DNA of 64,000 nt from Adineta steineri (GCA_905250115.1 CAJNOI010000053.1:401947-465946), one strand, 5' to 3'. Shown: positions 23,523 through 38,700, counted from the first letter of the stretch. The notes: generated by a model from the letters alone, not told the origin. Made by a program: numbers and translations.

Positions 23523-23790
23523 ATGTGTGAATGGCCTCTTTGGTGTGACATTTTTCATCAAAAACAAATTTCAATCGATACCAACATCTTTACAATTGGT
23601 GGTCATTCTCTTCTACTCATGCGACTTCATCATCAATATAAAACAAGATTTCATTTACAAACAAAATCTCTTTCTATTTCTGATCTATTTCAATATCCAA
23701 CAATGATTGATCATGCTCAACTCATTCATCAAGCTATGAATATTGAACAACATTTCGAAGATTGTTGGTCTTTATTACATCTCACTCAAG
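23523..23790 (+). CDS. NRPS exon 1 (fragment): first carrier (T) domain
   Basis: FTIGGHSLLLMRL carries the Ser that would receive phosphopantetheine. The following SLSISDLFQYPTMIDHAQLIHQ is the usual C-terminal helix, here with a DLFQYPT block. Homology to the other modules starts suddenly at about 23536 (CTCTTTGGTGTGA); upstream bases are unrelated. An in-frame ATG at 23523 could start a shortened protein, MCEWP then the T domain. The domain is closest by eye to the T domain of the second complete module, not the first. Donor GT at 23791. Confidence 0.85.
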
Positions 23791-26700
23791 GTAGACGAAA
23801 AAAAAGAAATCTTTCTCATCATTTCCTTTCCGACATATTTTAGGTCAAGCATCATTTGCTCAAGAACGAATATTTCTTGATGAACAAATTCGTTTTTCAT
23901 CTCAAAATAACAGTATGATTTATGCTATTCCATTATTTTATCGAGTTTCATCTGTGGACAATCATATATCAATTACTCGATTACATCGTGCATTACAATC
24001 TGTCATCATAAAACATTCCATTCTACGTACAGCACTTTATTTTGATATTCATGGTACTATTATGCAACAAGTGAATACTAGTAGTGATATTGATGATATG
24101 AAATCTTATGGATTAGAAATAATTAATCTTCAGGATGATAGTATTGGTAAAACAATAAATGAAGTATTAAATCATTCGAATTTATTTGACTTATCAAAAG
24201 GACATGTTATTCATTGTCATGTTCTTCGTCATTATCGCCTTTCATTAGAAATTGATGATGATCTATTGATAAATGATGATATGATATTATTTAATATTCA
24301 TCACTCAGCATTTGATGGAACTTCTAGATCAATTTTTCTTCGTGATTTATCTCTTGCATATGAAAGTAATTGTTCGCTACCTATGAATGATGATACATTT
24401 CAATACATTGATTATTCTGTTTATGAACATCAAATAGATATGACAGTATCGCATGACTTTTGGTATTCACACCTTGAAGGATGCAATCTTGAACGTCAAT
24501 TGTCGTTACCAACTGATCGACAACATTCATCTAATGATCAGCGATCAGGTTTGTCTTCTATAGCTGAAATCTGTTTTAACAATGATATTTCTACATCATT
24601 TCTCGATTATGCTTCTTCACATCAAGTCACACCATTCCAACTAGGCCTGACCTTATTTTATGCATTTCTGTTCAAATTAACTCATGGTCAAAATGATTTA
24701 TGTATTGCTGGTATCAATGCTAATCGATATAGAAGTGAATTACAAAGTATGATTGGAATGTTTGTTTCAACATTACCTTATCGTATTCGCGTTGATCCTC
24801 GTTGGACATTCGATGAACTTGTTAAACATGTACGAGAAAAATGTTTATCAATTCTAGAACATTCTCATTATCCATTGCAACATATTCTTGCTGATTTTCA
24901 TTTTAATCAATCGAATGTTCCTTTTCTCGAATTAGTATTTGATTTCATTGCTGTGCCATCGGACATCGATGGCTTATCTTTGAATGGTACGAGTTTAGAA
25001 GAAGTGTCATTACAACAATCATCTGTAATGGCTAAATTTGATTTCATGTTCACATTTATTTACAATCCAACATTGGATGATGGTAGATTATCATGTTCTT
25101 TTGTTTGTTCACGTGATCTGTATGAAGAGAAAACGGTTTCAGATATTGCACGAAGATTTGCATATCTGCTCGAGCAACTGTGTACATCAAAAGTAATTAC
25201 CAACGAGATGGACCAATGTGTCACATCTATCAACAAACTGTCCCTTATTTTACCAGAAGAAACTAAAGAAATGCAAGAAGTAATCTTTTGTCGACAATCA
25301 AGTATCATCGACAGAGGTTTGTTAATCTATTCGTGAAGTTTTTGATATGTCATTTGCATGTCAGCATAGGATATTTTTCAAAGATATGATAATGAAAAAT
25401 GTTGGCTTGTTGAGAAGACATGTTTCTATTGTTAAACGGTTTAATTTGTGAAATGATCATAATAGTGACAGTTATTTACAACTGAGCTGCTAGCTAAGCT
25501 CACAAGCGTTCATCGTTTAACAGGACGTTCTGAGGTTTACTAGAGGTTTTTTGTTTTTACGTCCAATAAGACAATTTAAAACGTCATTCGTGTTCCTTCC
25601 CTTATGGAACTAAGTATTACATATTGATCTCATTTCATTTCTTTCTAAAACGTCGGTTATGCTAAAGTTGTTTCAATTTCTTGTACTCTAAACCTTGATA
25701 TTTTTTGACTGGTCATAAATATGTAAAGCTCCTTGGACACTGTGTTGTGTAGACGAGAGTATTTAAACAAAATTGTGAAATAGATCTCTTGATTGAAATC
25801 GAATGAAATGAATGTCCCTGATCGATTGCTCGAAATTTGAGTATATGGAATATTCTAATGAATGGACGATAGTACATGAACTTGTTAGTATTTTGACTAT
25901 AAATTAGTTCTATTTTAATTCATCCATCCGTTACTTTTTCAGAAGATATACGCTGTCCAATTCTTTGAAGAAAATTTTTATTAGACATTTTCCTATATAA
26001 AGTTAAGGAAACAGTGAAATAAGGAATACTCAACACCTAGAAACAACCCAACTTTCAAAGATATTCGACTTTAAAAGGTTCAGGGTATCTATAATTGTTG
26101 AGTACTTGGACGAGAGATCTTTCTTGTCACGTGGTTCAAAGTTCATGCAATCTAAAATGAGCATTCAAGGAATCAAACATTTCGAAAAATTCAGTTGAAA
26201 ATTCGCAAAATCTGCTGTTTCTTATTTTGTGCCCGTTGATTGTAAGAAGCTACTTGTCAGACAAACTTTCACCACTGAAAATAACGCAGAATTTATTTCT
26301 TATCAACGTAACAGAAATCTGAACTTCAAAGGTGCTTTTGTCTTCGTGATTCAACATTTACCAGAAACTCCTCAGTTTGAGACAGTTAAGTTCTTTTGGA
26401 ACAAATTTAAAAAGGGGAAATCGGTGAACGTCTCTAAGATTGATTTAGTATTTACCCACTCCATACTGTTCATAGAGCTTTTTAAGGACTATAAAATTTC
26501 TATATTCCCTCTTCGTTTTATAACTCAGCTCAGTGAAAATATTAGGACAAAAACAATTTGTCGGTCTTGAAACTTAGTTCGTTTCCAAGATTTGAATTTT
26601 TCTCATGTATTCTTTCTCCTTTTCTTTTTATAGAAATGAGTCTCATCGAGTTTCTGAATCGATTTTGACGGTGCATCTTCTGTCAAAACAATCATAATGA

Positions 26701-29700
26701 AAGGTTGAACAGGAAAATATTTATGGGTCAAAATATTGCGAGACTCATTTATCATAGGCCACCCGTTAAATGTACATGCACTTTGACTGAATGATTTCTT
26801 GTGATTTATAAAAGATTTCGCGAGAGATGAAGAATGAGTTCACTCTGTAGCGAAAATAATATATGAACGCTATCCATATATCATAGTAAAAGTATACAGC
26901 ATTTTTCAATAATTCAGTAAATTAAACATTCAAAAGTATGATACTAATGAAACCTTCGACTACCCATAAAGTACACTGAGATACTCAAGTACTGGCAAGC
27001 ATTTGTGATAAACTGACAGAACCCAGGTCGAAAGTGCTCCATCAAATTCTGTCGGATCTGTCTCAATCCGATGCATTCCGATGGCTGAATCCGACAGGAT
27101 TCCGACTATCGGATCTCATTTGATTCCCATATTTTCTGACATATTCCGATTCACGGATTCTGATGAAATTCGAAGGACGGATCCGATAGGACCCAGTTGT
27201 GGGAATCCAGTCGGTTCCATCCATTTCCGACAAATTAGTTGTCAGATTGCGATACATCATATAATCTGTATAAAATTCATTTCTGGTAGAAAGTGTTTTT
27301 GTAGATTTCAGGAAAAGTAATCTCAAGCGTGCAAAAAAAATTGAATAGTATGGAGAAAAATTGTTATAACGTGATTATCAGTGTGCTATTTTTCAATGGA
27401 TACCAGATGAATTCTCATACTGAAAATTGATCTCGCTCTCACAATCTGTGCGTAAGGATTATATTGATTAGAATGTTGCACGAGATTACCTTTATACACA
27501 TTTAACCGAATGCATGATTTCAATGCTCGAGGAATATACTCATAGGGGTATAGGTATAATGGTATAATCATATGACTATAGATATAGGGGTATAATCATA
27601 CGGGTATAATCATAGGACTATTGGTATAGTGGTATACTCATAGGAGTATAGGTATAGGGGTATAGTCATTTGACTATAGGTACAGAGTTATAGGTGTAAG
27701 CGCATGTGTCTGATGACAGAGAAGTAAGGCTTCACTGTTGACTGACTTTTCGACTCATTAGACTTAGGTACAGTGTATTACGTCCAGATACAGTTGTAAA
27801 CGATAATGTGTATTGCCATGTTCATCAGAGTACGATCGTCGTAATCACGGACCTGTGTATAGAACACCAATGATTTAAATCCGACCTGATCCTATCGGAT
27901 CTCTTAAATTTCGTTGTAGGATCAGATGTGACTTTATCGGATCCGTTCATCGGAACGTTTCGGTTCCGATAAGATCTTGTGTCGGTTCCGACAAGATTCT
28001 TTCCCAATTAAATGTTCGTCGGATTCCGGGCCACTGGATTTTGGACTCAATCCGATAGAATCCGCCCGGATGAAGTCGGACTCCGACTATTTCCGACATA
28101 ATCCGATATCGGATCTGAATCGGATCCGACAAGATTCAATCGTCGAAACTCTCGACCTGGGGAAGGGAACCTTTTTAAAATGGTAACATATCCTGATATG
28201 AATACTTACGCTAGAGTAGACCACAATGAATAATACATCGACTTTGCTGATAGGGATTGATCGATTATACATAAGTGTTAATCATTTAAGTTCAGGTATA
28301 AAAGAGTTTCAAGAGATGTCTAAAATGATTTCTATAATAATTCGATAAATAATTGTTTTTTGCAGCACCAGCCTCCTTCGCACAAGCTCGTATTTGGCAC
28401 GATGAACAAATTCATTTTCACTCTGACAAATCACACGTAGCAATCTACAATATGCCTTTTCTCTTTCGTTTATCATCGGGTCATACTTTATCAGTCACAC
28501 AACTTCGACAAGCACTACTCAAAATTATCATCAAACATCAATCACTTCGCACTTCACTCAACTTTGATAAACAAAACAATCAACTCATTCAACAAATCAT
28601 TCACTTCAATGATAATAGCAACAATTTATTTCCATTTATTGAAAGTATTTTTGAAACAGATGATCTATCCACTCATATTATTCATGATGAACAAAGAAAT
28701 TCTCAACTCTTCCATCTTGCTCAAGGTCTTGTCTTTCGCTGTCATCTTGTTTACTACAAACGAATCTCTTTAAATGATCTTCTTTCGGATGAAAATCTAC
28801 TTATTTTCAATTTTCATCATGCTATGTTTGATTCTCTATCAATGGATGTTTTTCTTCATGATCTCAATCAAGCGTATACAACAGATCAAGTATCATTTGA
28901 TGACAATACTAATCTACGTTATCTTGATTGTAAATATAAACATATCTTCTCTTTCATTTCCTTATCTTTATTCTTGTTTAGATGCTCACATTGAACAACA
29001 AATCTCTATGGCTGCTGCTAGTATGTTTTGGCATGATGCTCTTCAGAATTCTAAACTCGATCAATCATTACCATTACCATTTGATCGATATCGTCTCAAC
29101 AATGAAAATCGAAGTGGCCAAAGCACATCGATTTCTTTCGACTATGGTGAACATCTTTCGCATAGGTTTCTTACTTATTCATCATCAAATAATGTTACAC
29201 TTCAACATCTAACATATACCTGTTTTTATGCATTCTTATTCAAGTTAACTAATGGAGAAAAAGATTTATGTATTGGAATGAATACAAATACTCGATTCAA
29301 AGAAGAATTAATGTCAATCATTGGAATATTTGACAATATTATTCCTTTACGATGTCAATTAGATTCTCATTGGTCTTTTCATCAATTACTTGAGCATGTT
29401 CAAGAGATCACAATGCATAGTTTAGAATATTCTTATTTTCCTCTTCAACGTATTCTCAATCAACATCCAAATATTTCAAAAGCTGCATTTCTTGATGTAT
29501 CATTTGAATTTCAATCCAATGGAAGTGAAAAGAGAAAAAATAAAATAATTATTGGAGATACTCAGCTTTGTTCGATGCCTTTCTCAAACAAGATTAGTGA
29601 AGATGAAGTAATGAGTAAGGTCGATTTTAATCTTATTATTCAACATGATTCACAGATGAATCAACTGTCGTGTACAATTAATGCATCAAGAGATTTATTT

Positions 29701-32700
29701 GATACAAAGACAATTGAAAAGATTTCACAACAATTTCATTCAATGTTACAGCAACTCTTTTTCTTCTACGATGATGATCATATGAAGAAATCAATTTATG
29801 AATTATCATTAATATCAGCAGATGAAAACTTACTTATGAAGTCAATGAATAATACAGAAGTGTTATTTCCTTCTTTCACATGTATTCATCATCAGTTTGT
29901 CAATCAAGCAATAAAACATCCACAAAAACTAGCTGTTGAACTTGATGATCAATCGCTAACATATTCTGAACTTTTATATTATGTTCAAGTTTTATCTTTG
30001 AATCTTTTGAATCAACAAAGATTGATTGTAGGAGAGATTGTTTGTCAATGTGTGGAACGAAGTTTATCAATGGTAAGAGTTTATCGAAGAGAAAAGAAAG
30101 ATGAATATTTTCTTTAGGTGATTGGAATGATGGCAATTGAGATGGTGGGTGGTGTGTATTGTCCATTGTCACCCCGAGATCCACAACACCGCTTATGTGC
30201 ACTTTTACAACAAACTCAAAGTCGTCTTGTTCTTAACCATCATCTCACAAAAACTAAATTTAATAATGATGTTATCTCTCTTGATATTGATTTAATATTG
30301 ACGGACAATGCTGTGGAGGGTCATATTGATCGACTATCAAGCATCCCGATAACACTAAACAATATTGCTTACATCATTTTTACTAGCGGTTCAACTGGAA
30401 TACCAAAAGCGGTTAGTAATTAAGAACATCGTTCAATGAAATAATGGTATTATCTAATTTGCTTTAGGTCCAAGTTCGACAGCGAAATTTTACTGAATTC
30501 ATGTGTTCTTTGGTGCATATTGATGCAATCAATGAGAAGGATATCGCTGTACAGATGGCTCGATGTTCATTTGACGTTCACGTTCTAGATGTGATGGGAA
30601 CATTGATGATTGGAGCCACATTGGCTATGCTACATCCAAAAGGAAATATCGATTTTCATTATCTTATTAAAACTATGATTGAGAAACAGATTACTTATAT
30701 TGCTACCGTACCAAGTCTACTCTACAGCTTGTGCATTATTCTACAACAGACTATGCACCACAACTCTATGAAATACCTGCGATCAGTTTGCAGTGGTGGT
30801 ATGTGTCTTTCAGATGAAATTCATTACCTTTTATGTTGTATTCTTCCATTTGTAGGCGAGCCTTTTTCGGTCAAATTAGTTAATTTAATCGTAAGTAATT
30901 GTATGAAAAACTGTCTCATATGGAATATGTATGGCCCAGCTGAAGCAACAGTAGATTCTACGTTTCATTTGATTGATGTTATAGCCGATAAAAACAGCAT
31001 TCCAATTGGACTAGCATTTCCTAATTACCGATGTGTGATCATGGATGAATTCTTACAATCTTCTATCGTAGGTCAAGAAGGTGAATTATTTGTAGGAGGT
31101 GTAGGTGTCTTTGTTGGTTATCTTGGACGTGATGATTTAACAGGGAAAGCGTTAGTTGACATCAATGGTAAAATATTCTATCGAACAGGAGATCTTGTTC
31201 AGATGGATGATAATGCTCGACTTCATTATCGAGGAAGAAAGGATCATCAAATCAAATTACATGGACAACGCATTGAACTTGGTGAAATAGAACAATGTTT
31301 ACTTGAACATACATCAATCTCTACTTGTGTTGTGATTAAATGGGATTATGATCATTTGGTTGCGTATGTTCAAAAAAGTTTAGATATTAATGAAAACGAA
31401 TTACGAGAACATTGTCAATCACATCTTCCACATCATATGATTCCATCACTATTCATTATACTTGACAAATTACCTTTGAATGCAAATGGAAAAATAGACC
31501 GAAAGCTTCTTCCTTCTCCTTCCTCTGCTCATCTTTTACCGTTAAATCAGACAAATAATCTAGAAATCAAACTACCTAATGATGAAATTCAAGCCCTAAT
31601 TCATACTCTTTGGTGTGATACTCTACATCTGAATCAAATCTCAATCGATAAAAATATCTTCACAATCGGTGGTCATTCTCTTCTACTTATGCAACTCTAT
31701 CATCAATACAAAACAAGATTTCATTTAGAAACAAAATCTCTTTCTATTACTGTTCTATTTCAATATCCAACAATCTCTCATCATGCTCAACTCATTCATC
31801 AAGCTATGACTGTAGAACAACATCTCCAAGATTGTTGGTCTTCATTATATCTCACCCAAGGTAGGTCACAAAAAGACTCTTTTCTCATCATTTCCTTTCT
31901 CACACATCTTAGCTCGAGCATCATTTGCTCAAGAACGAATATTTCTTGATGAACAAATTCGTTTTTCATCTCAAACTAACAATATGATCTATGCTATTCC
32001 ATTACTTTATCGTATTTCATCTCTCCAAAGTCATGTATCGATTACTGGATTACATCATGCATTACAATCTGTCATCATGAAACATAATATTCTACGCACA
32101 GCACTTTATTTTGATAGCAATGGTACTATTATGCAACAAGTGAATACCATTAGTTCGAGTGAAGATATGAAATCATATGGATTCGAAATCATTAATCTTC
32201 AGAATGATAATATCGATAAAACAATCGATGAAATATTAAATCATTCTCAATTATTTGACTTATTTCGAGGACATGTTATTCATTGTTATATTCTTCGTCG
32301 TTATCGTCTTTCATTAGAATATGTTGATGATGATCTATTGATAAATGATGACATGATATTATTTAATATTCATCATTCAGCATTTGATGGAGCTTCGACA
32401 TCAATCTTTCTTCATGATTTTTCTCTTGCTTATGAGAATGATTGTTCATTACTTATGGATGATAATACATTTCAATATCTTGATTATTCTGTTTATGAAC
32501 ATCAAATGAATATGTCACGATCTCGTGACTTTTGGCATACACAACTTGAACGATTCGATCTGGAACGTCAATTGTCATTGCCAGTCGATCAACACCGCCT
32601 CTCTACAAATCAACGATTAGGTTTAGCATCTACAACTCAAATATCTTTTAATAATGATCTTTCTACCTCATTTCTAAATTATGCATCATCACATCATCTG

Positions 32701-35700
32701 ACACTCTTCCAACTTGGATTATCTTGTTTTTATGCATTGTTACTCAAATTAACTCATGGTCAAAGTGATTTAGGTGTTGCTTGTATCAATGCTAATCGAT
32801 ATCGAGATGAATTACAGAATATGATTGGAATGTTTGTTTCAACATTACCTTATCGTATTCAACTTGATTCTCATTGGCCATTCGATGATCTTGTTAGACA
32901 TGTTCGAGATAATTGTTTATCAATTCTTGAACATTCTCATTATCCTCTGCAACATATTCTTGCAGATTTTCATGTTAATCAATCGAATGTTTCATTTCTT
33001 GAGACAGTATTTGATTTTATTACTGTTTCATCCAACATCGATGATCTGTCGTTGAATGGAATAAATTTGAAGCAGATGTCGTTAGAAGGATCTTATGAAA
33101 TGGCTAAATTTGACTTCATGTTGACATTTATTTACAATTCAACATTGAATAATGGTAGATTATCATGTCAGTTCGTCTGCTCACGTGATCTGTATGAAGA
33201 AAAAACGATTGTTAATATTGCACGAAGATTTGAATATATGTTCGAACAATTATTTACACCAAAAGGAATCATCAATGAAATGGATCAATACATTGCATCG
33301 ATCACCAAACTGTCTCTTATTTTACCAGAAGAAAATGAAGAAATACAAAAATTAGTCTTTTGTCGACAAGCCAATGTCGTCGAAACAGGTATGTTAATCT
33401 ATGTATGAAACGTCTGATGTGTCATTTGCATATTAGTATACGATACTTTTCAAGGATGTGATAATCACGATCGTTAGGTTGACAATAGATGCTTCTATCA
33501 TCGTTGACTTATTTTATTTATGAAATGATCATAATTGAGTTGAATGATATACAGTGGTCTGTAAAAAGACTTGAAACAATCTCATAACATAAACATGTAA
33601 TGTTTTCTAACTTCTCTTGAGTCTTTGTTTTTCGGTTATTGTAGATTTATACTAAGCAACAGATCGACTAAAAATATTGATATATTTGATTAATTTCTCT
33701 TTTATCTTTGTGTAATAATAACCCGACATAGCAAAGACAGTCAGTCTAAAATGACATCATGTTTCTGTATTACATTATTGAAACATCAGAATTCGTTCTG
33801 TCAAGAAAACCTACCGATATCTAAAGATAACAATGTCTACAATTAGTTAACATTTTAAAAAGCTCCAAACTCAAGGTTTCCTAGAATATCGAGTAGTCAA
33901 TAGTCGAAAATATATGATTGATGCTAAATTCAACCGAATATTAAGTCAATTTATTAGACGAAATATTGAAGTTTATAACTTAAGTTCGATTATCTCTCTT
34001 ATGTATTTTTTCCGACGAGAAGTTGATTTCTAAAGACTGATTAACAAATCGAGATCATTCGTGAGAAGAAAAATTGATATAATTATATTGTGTTTATAAA
34101 TGAGCTTTTAGTGGAAGTATGGGATTTCACCATTTAATAAGAATTTCTAAGATTTTTTCTAATAGTTTTCTTTTCGTTTTAACATTCAATAAGATATTAG
34201 AAACGTCATCGATGTTCCGTATCCTCTGAAACTGTTATCGTATATGAATCTTATTTCATTTCTTTCTAAAACGTCTGTTACACTCAAGCTGATTCTGTTT
34301 TTGTACTTTGAATCTTGATCTTGTTGACTGCTTGTATACAGTTAAAAAACCTTTCAGACATTGTTTTTGTTAACGAATATATTTAAACAAAATTGTGTAA
34401 CAGATCCTTTGATCAAAACCTAATGAAATGGATGTCAATAGCAGAGATGTGCACGGCGTCTAAAAACGGGATGGGAGCGACGCGGAAGACGATGTAAACC
34501 TCAATCCAGTGGCGGCCGCCTGATGATACAGAGAGAATTTTTTTCTCAGTCTTTTTGCAACTTTATTGGACTAGTATTTCTTTATAAATAATGTCTCATT
34601 TCATGATACTTACCTATGAACAAAACTACACAAGTAGCAGAACCTTAAAAAATCCTCAATTTAACAAATTTTAACTAGATAGAGATGCTGATGTGTCACC
34701 GGTTTCTGTATTCACTTATCCTACGCTTAAGTTAGGGTAAACTCAAATACAAGATTAATATAAATCTTATGGTTCGTTTGGTAAAATTCATTAAATTTGA
34801 GATAGATAGACTTGATATTACATTCATTTTTAATGAACATGGATTACGAATTAATTAATATCAGAGGAGACTTTTATTGATATAAAATATCGACAGATAC
34901 AGGATCTGTAAAAAAAGTTTTCCAGGGGTGTAACGCTATGATTTCTAATAGCAATCATAACAAATTGTATACGAAATGAAAGCCCGTTAAAAATAGGATT
35001 TATAAGTATAACTGACAATCCATATGATGACGACGAAATAGAGAATTATGGAATTTTAGGAATATGGTTGGGTACTTTCATGCGTAATTGGTGACAAAAC
35101 ATATAAGGTTCTCAGAAAATTAGTTCCTTTATCATACTTTGTAGAGCTTTCTTCGGTGATCATTTCGGTAAAAACAATTTTAAAATTTCATCAATAGCTG
35201 ATGATGTTGGAGTCAAAATACTGTAAAATCTCAAGTAGTTCTGTCTACTGGGGCTAAGACGTTTTTGAGTATTTCTACTCCAGCATCATCAACTATTGAT
35301 GAAATTTAAAAATTGTTTTTACCGAAATGATCAATGAAGAAAGGTCTACGAAGTCTGATAAAGAAACTCATTTTCTAAAGACCTTATATTTGTGCCCCTG
35401 ATTACGCATGATAGTATCCAACCATATTCCTAATATTCCATAATTCTCTAGTCCGTAGTCATCATATGGATTATCAGTTATTCTCATAAATCCCACTTTT
35501 TTAACGGGTTTTCATTTAGTATAAAATTTGATATGAATGCTATTTGAGATCATAGCGTCCCCCCCCCCCTCCCTTGAAATATTTCAGAGAAACAGATAAT
35601 CGAAACTACCCATATATTTATCTAGTATATGTGACAAAAAGACTTGAAAGAAAAAGATATAAAGGCGTAGCCCATAACGAGTATTATAAAACTACGATGT

Positions 35701-38700
35701 TCTGATAATTAAGAACTATTAGGAGTAGAGTTTAATAAGATTTGATTTCTCTTAAGAAGAATTATCCTGTGTTGCCACTTTATTTTTTAACTTTCAATTT
35801 AGCACAAAAAATACACAGACGTCGCCCGCAGGCACTAAAACTGACTTTGTCTTTCGAGGTTCGATCTAAAAAATATTGGCAGACAATATGATCTGAGCGC
35901 AGCCGCCAGGCGGCCAATTTAGCAGTGAGGCGGCTGCGCTCAATATTGTTTTCGGTGGCGCAGCTGCCAAAATATGAGTCAAATTTAACATTAGAGCGCG
36001 GGCGGTACACATCTCTGGTCACTTGTAGAATAATCAAAATTTGAGTATATGAGATGTATTAATGAATGGACTATGATGCATGACCTTGCTAGTATTTTGA
36101 CCATAATTTTGTTCTATTTCAATCTTTCCATCTGTTATTTTTTCAGAAGATGCTTCGTGCAATTCTTTGTGGATAAACGTTAGTAGACTTGTTTTTATAT
36201 AAAGTTGAAGAGGCAGTTAAATAAAGAATATTAAACTCGTAGAGACAGATCAACTTTCAAAGATATTTCATTTTTAAAACTTCGGGATATTTATGATTGT
36301 CGAATGCTTTGAAGAGTGATCTTTCTTTTTAGACAGTTCAAAGCCCATACAAACCAAAATAAGCACTGAAAAATCAAAAATCTGAAGAAATTCAGTGAAA
36401 AAAGACCAAAATATACTTTTTTAAAATTTTCACCAGCTCGCTTTAAAAAGCAACTTGTTAGATAAACTCTCATCACTGTATACGATAGAGAATTTCTTTC
36501 TTATCAAATTAAAACAAATCTGATCTTAACAGATATACTTTTGTCTTCGTTATCTAACATTTTCCAGCAACTTCACAGTTAGATACGTTGCATTTTTTTG
36601 AACACACGACAGAGAAGAGAAATACGATGTATATCTCCATATTGATTGAATATTTACTCTCTCAATTCTGGTTGATAGAGATTTTCAAGAACATAAAATA
36701 TATATTCACATTTCACATAACTGGTCAACTCAATAAAACATTTTGACAAAATAATTTTTCCACTTTAGAAGTTGGTTTCGAAGAGTTGTGTATTCTTCAT
36801 ATCTTTTATTCTCGTTCACTTTCTAGAGAAATAAATCTCATCAAATAGTTCAAGCGATTTTGACGGCACATTTTCTGAAAAAAAAACAATCATATTGAAA
36901 GATTAAAATAATAAACGCTGTAGACAAAATAATAAGAGGCACATTGATCATAACTCACTCATTATATTCACTTGAACTACCAATAAAATTAATACTCGTA
37001 ATTTATACAAGATTTCACAAAAAATGGCGAATAAATATACTCAGTACCGAATATAGTCAATGATCACTATACAGATATTCGACTGACAATAGACACTTAT
37101 GGATATCTGGATAGATTTCCAAAAGGAAATATATACAAGTACCTTACTAACAGTATCGCACAAAACCCAAATAGAATACTTTGCTAAAAATCTTTGCATT
37201 ACATAAAAACTTATTCTAGCGTTTGTTTAACTACAAATATTTTTTGATAAAATACGCTTCAACAATTTAACGAATTCGACAGCCAGTAACATCCTATTAA
37301 AGAACCATTCCACTACCCATAAATACATTCAGCTATCAACGTACTTAAAAGTACTTTTGATAAACTAGTGGCAGACTACTATTTTGGAGTAGTAATATGC
37401 TCTGAAACGTGTATTTACACAAATAAGACACGAAATATAATACATCGACTCAGTTGATAGACTCTGATGCCTTTTACATAAGAATCGGTCGTCCAACGTC
37501 ATGTACGAAGGAGTTTAAAGAAATATCTAATCTTTTTTCTCCAATAATTCATTTTTACAGCACCAGCATCCTTCTCACAAGCTCGTATTTGGCTCGATGA
37601 ACAAACTTGTTTTCCTCCCGACAAAAGACATGTAGCAATGCACAATATGCCTTTTCTCTATCGTCTATCATTCGGTCACACGATATCTATCATTCAACTT
37701 CGACAAGCTGTACACAAAATTGTCATCAAACATGAATCACTCCGGACTTCACTGACGTTTGATAAACAAAATAATCAACTGACTCAACAAGTCATTGATT
37801 ATAATGATAAGAACAACAATCTATTTTCATTTATTGAAAGTATTTTCGAAACAGATGAACAACTCAATCAGATTATATATGATGAACAACGAAATACTCA
37901 ACTCTTCAATCTTAATCAAGGTCTTGTCTTTCGATGTCATCTTGTCTATTACAAACAGATATCGTCAAATGATCTTCTTGGAGATAAAAAAGATCAAATT
38001 ATTTTTAATTTTCATCATGCGTCGTTTGATGTTTCATCGATGGGTGTTTTTCTTAATGATCTCAATCAAGTTTATACAACAGATCAATTAACATTTGATG
38101 ACAACACTACTCTACGTTATCTTGACTGTAAATATTAACGTATCTTCTTTTGGTTTCATTCTCTTTCTTTTCGCATTTAGATGCTCATATCGAACAACAA
38201 ATGTCTATGACTGTTGCAAATATGTTTTGGCTTGATACTCTTCATGATTATAAACTCGATCAATCTTTATCATTACCATTTGATCGATATCGTCTCGAAA
38301 ATGATTGTCGAACTGGTTACGCCACATCAATTTCGTTCGATTTTTGTGAACATCTCTCACATGTATTTCTCACTTATTCATCATCTAATAATATAACGCT
38401 TCAACACCTAGCATTTACCTGTTTTTATGCATTCTTATTCAAGTTAACTAATGGCGAAAAAGATTTATGTATTGGAATAAATATCAATATTAGATTCAAA
38501 GAAGAATTAATGTCAATCATCGGAATGTTTGGCAATACTATTCCTTTGCGATGTCAACTAGATCCTCACTGGTCTTTCCATCAATTACTTGAACATGTTC
38601 GAGAGATAATAACAAATAGTTTGAAATATGCTTATTTTCCTCTTCAACGTATTTTGAATCAACATCCAAATGCTTCAAAAGCTTCATTTCTTGATATATC

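Larger units (their letters stand above)
33389..37560 (+). other. Long NRPS intron 2 (4,172 bases)
   Basis: Phase-1 intron homologous to introns 1 and 3, for example at TTTGAGTATATG...ATTAATGAATGGACTATG (about 36042) against intron 1 (about 25838). It is enlarged by a 1.58 kb hAT-like insertion at 34442-36017. The acceptor is a TTTTTACAG at 37552-37560. Confidence 0.75.

Noticed and set aside
23844..25316. C1 domains called as epimerisation domains
   Set aside because: Position after T fits, but the C5-like IGMFVSTLPYR block and lack of clear E-domain motifs favour the condensation family; left open as a finding.
26229..26570. 113-codon open frame in NRPS intron 1
   Set aside because: Starts at a non-ATG codon, has no motif, and the homologous parts of introns 2 and 3 are not open.
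27063..28272. Several overlapping frames on both strands in intron 1
   Set aside because: They lie in the TCCGA/TCGGA-rich TIR element and mirror each other; no transposase motif.
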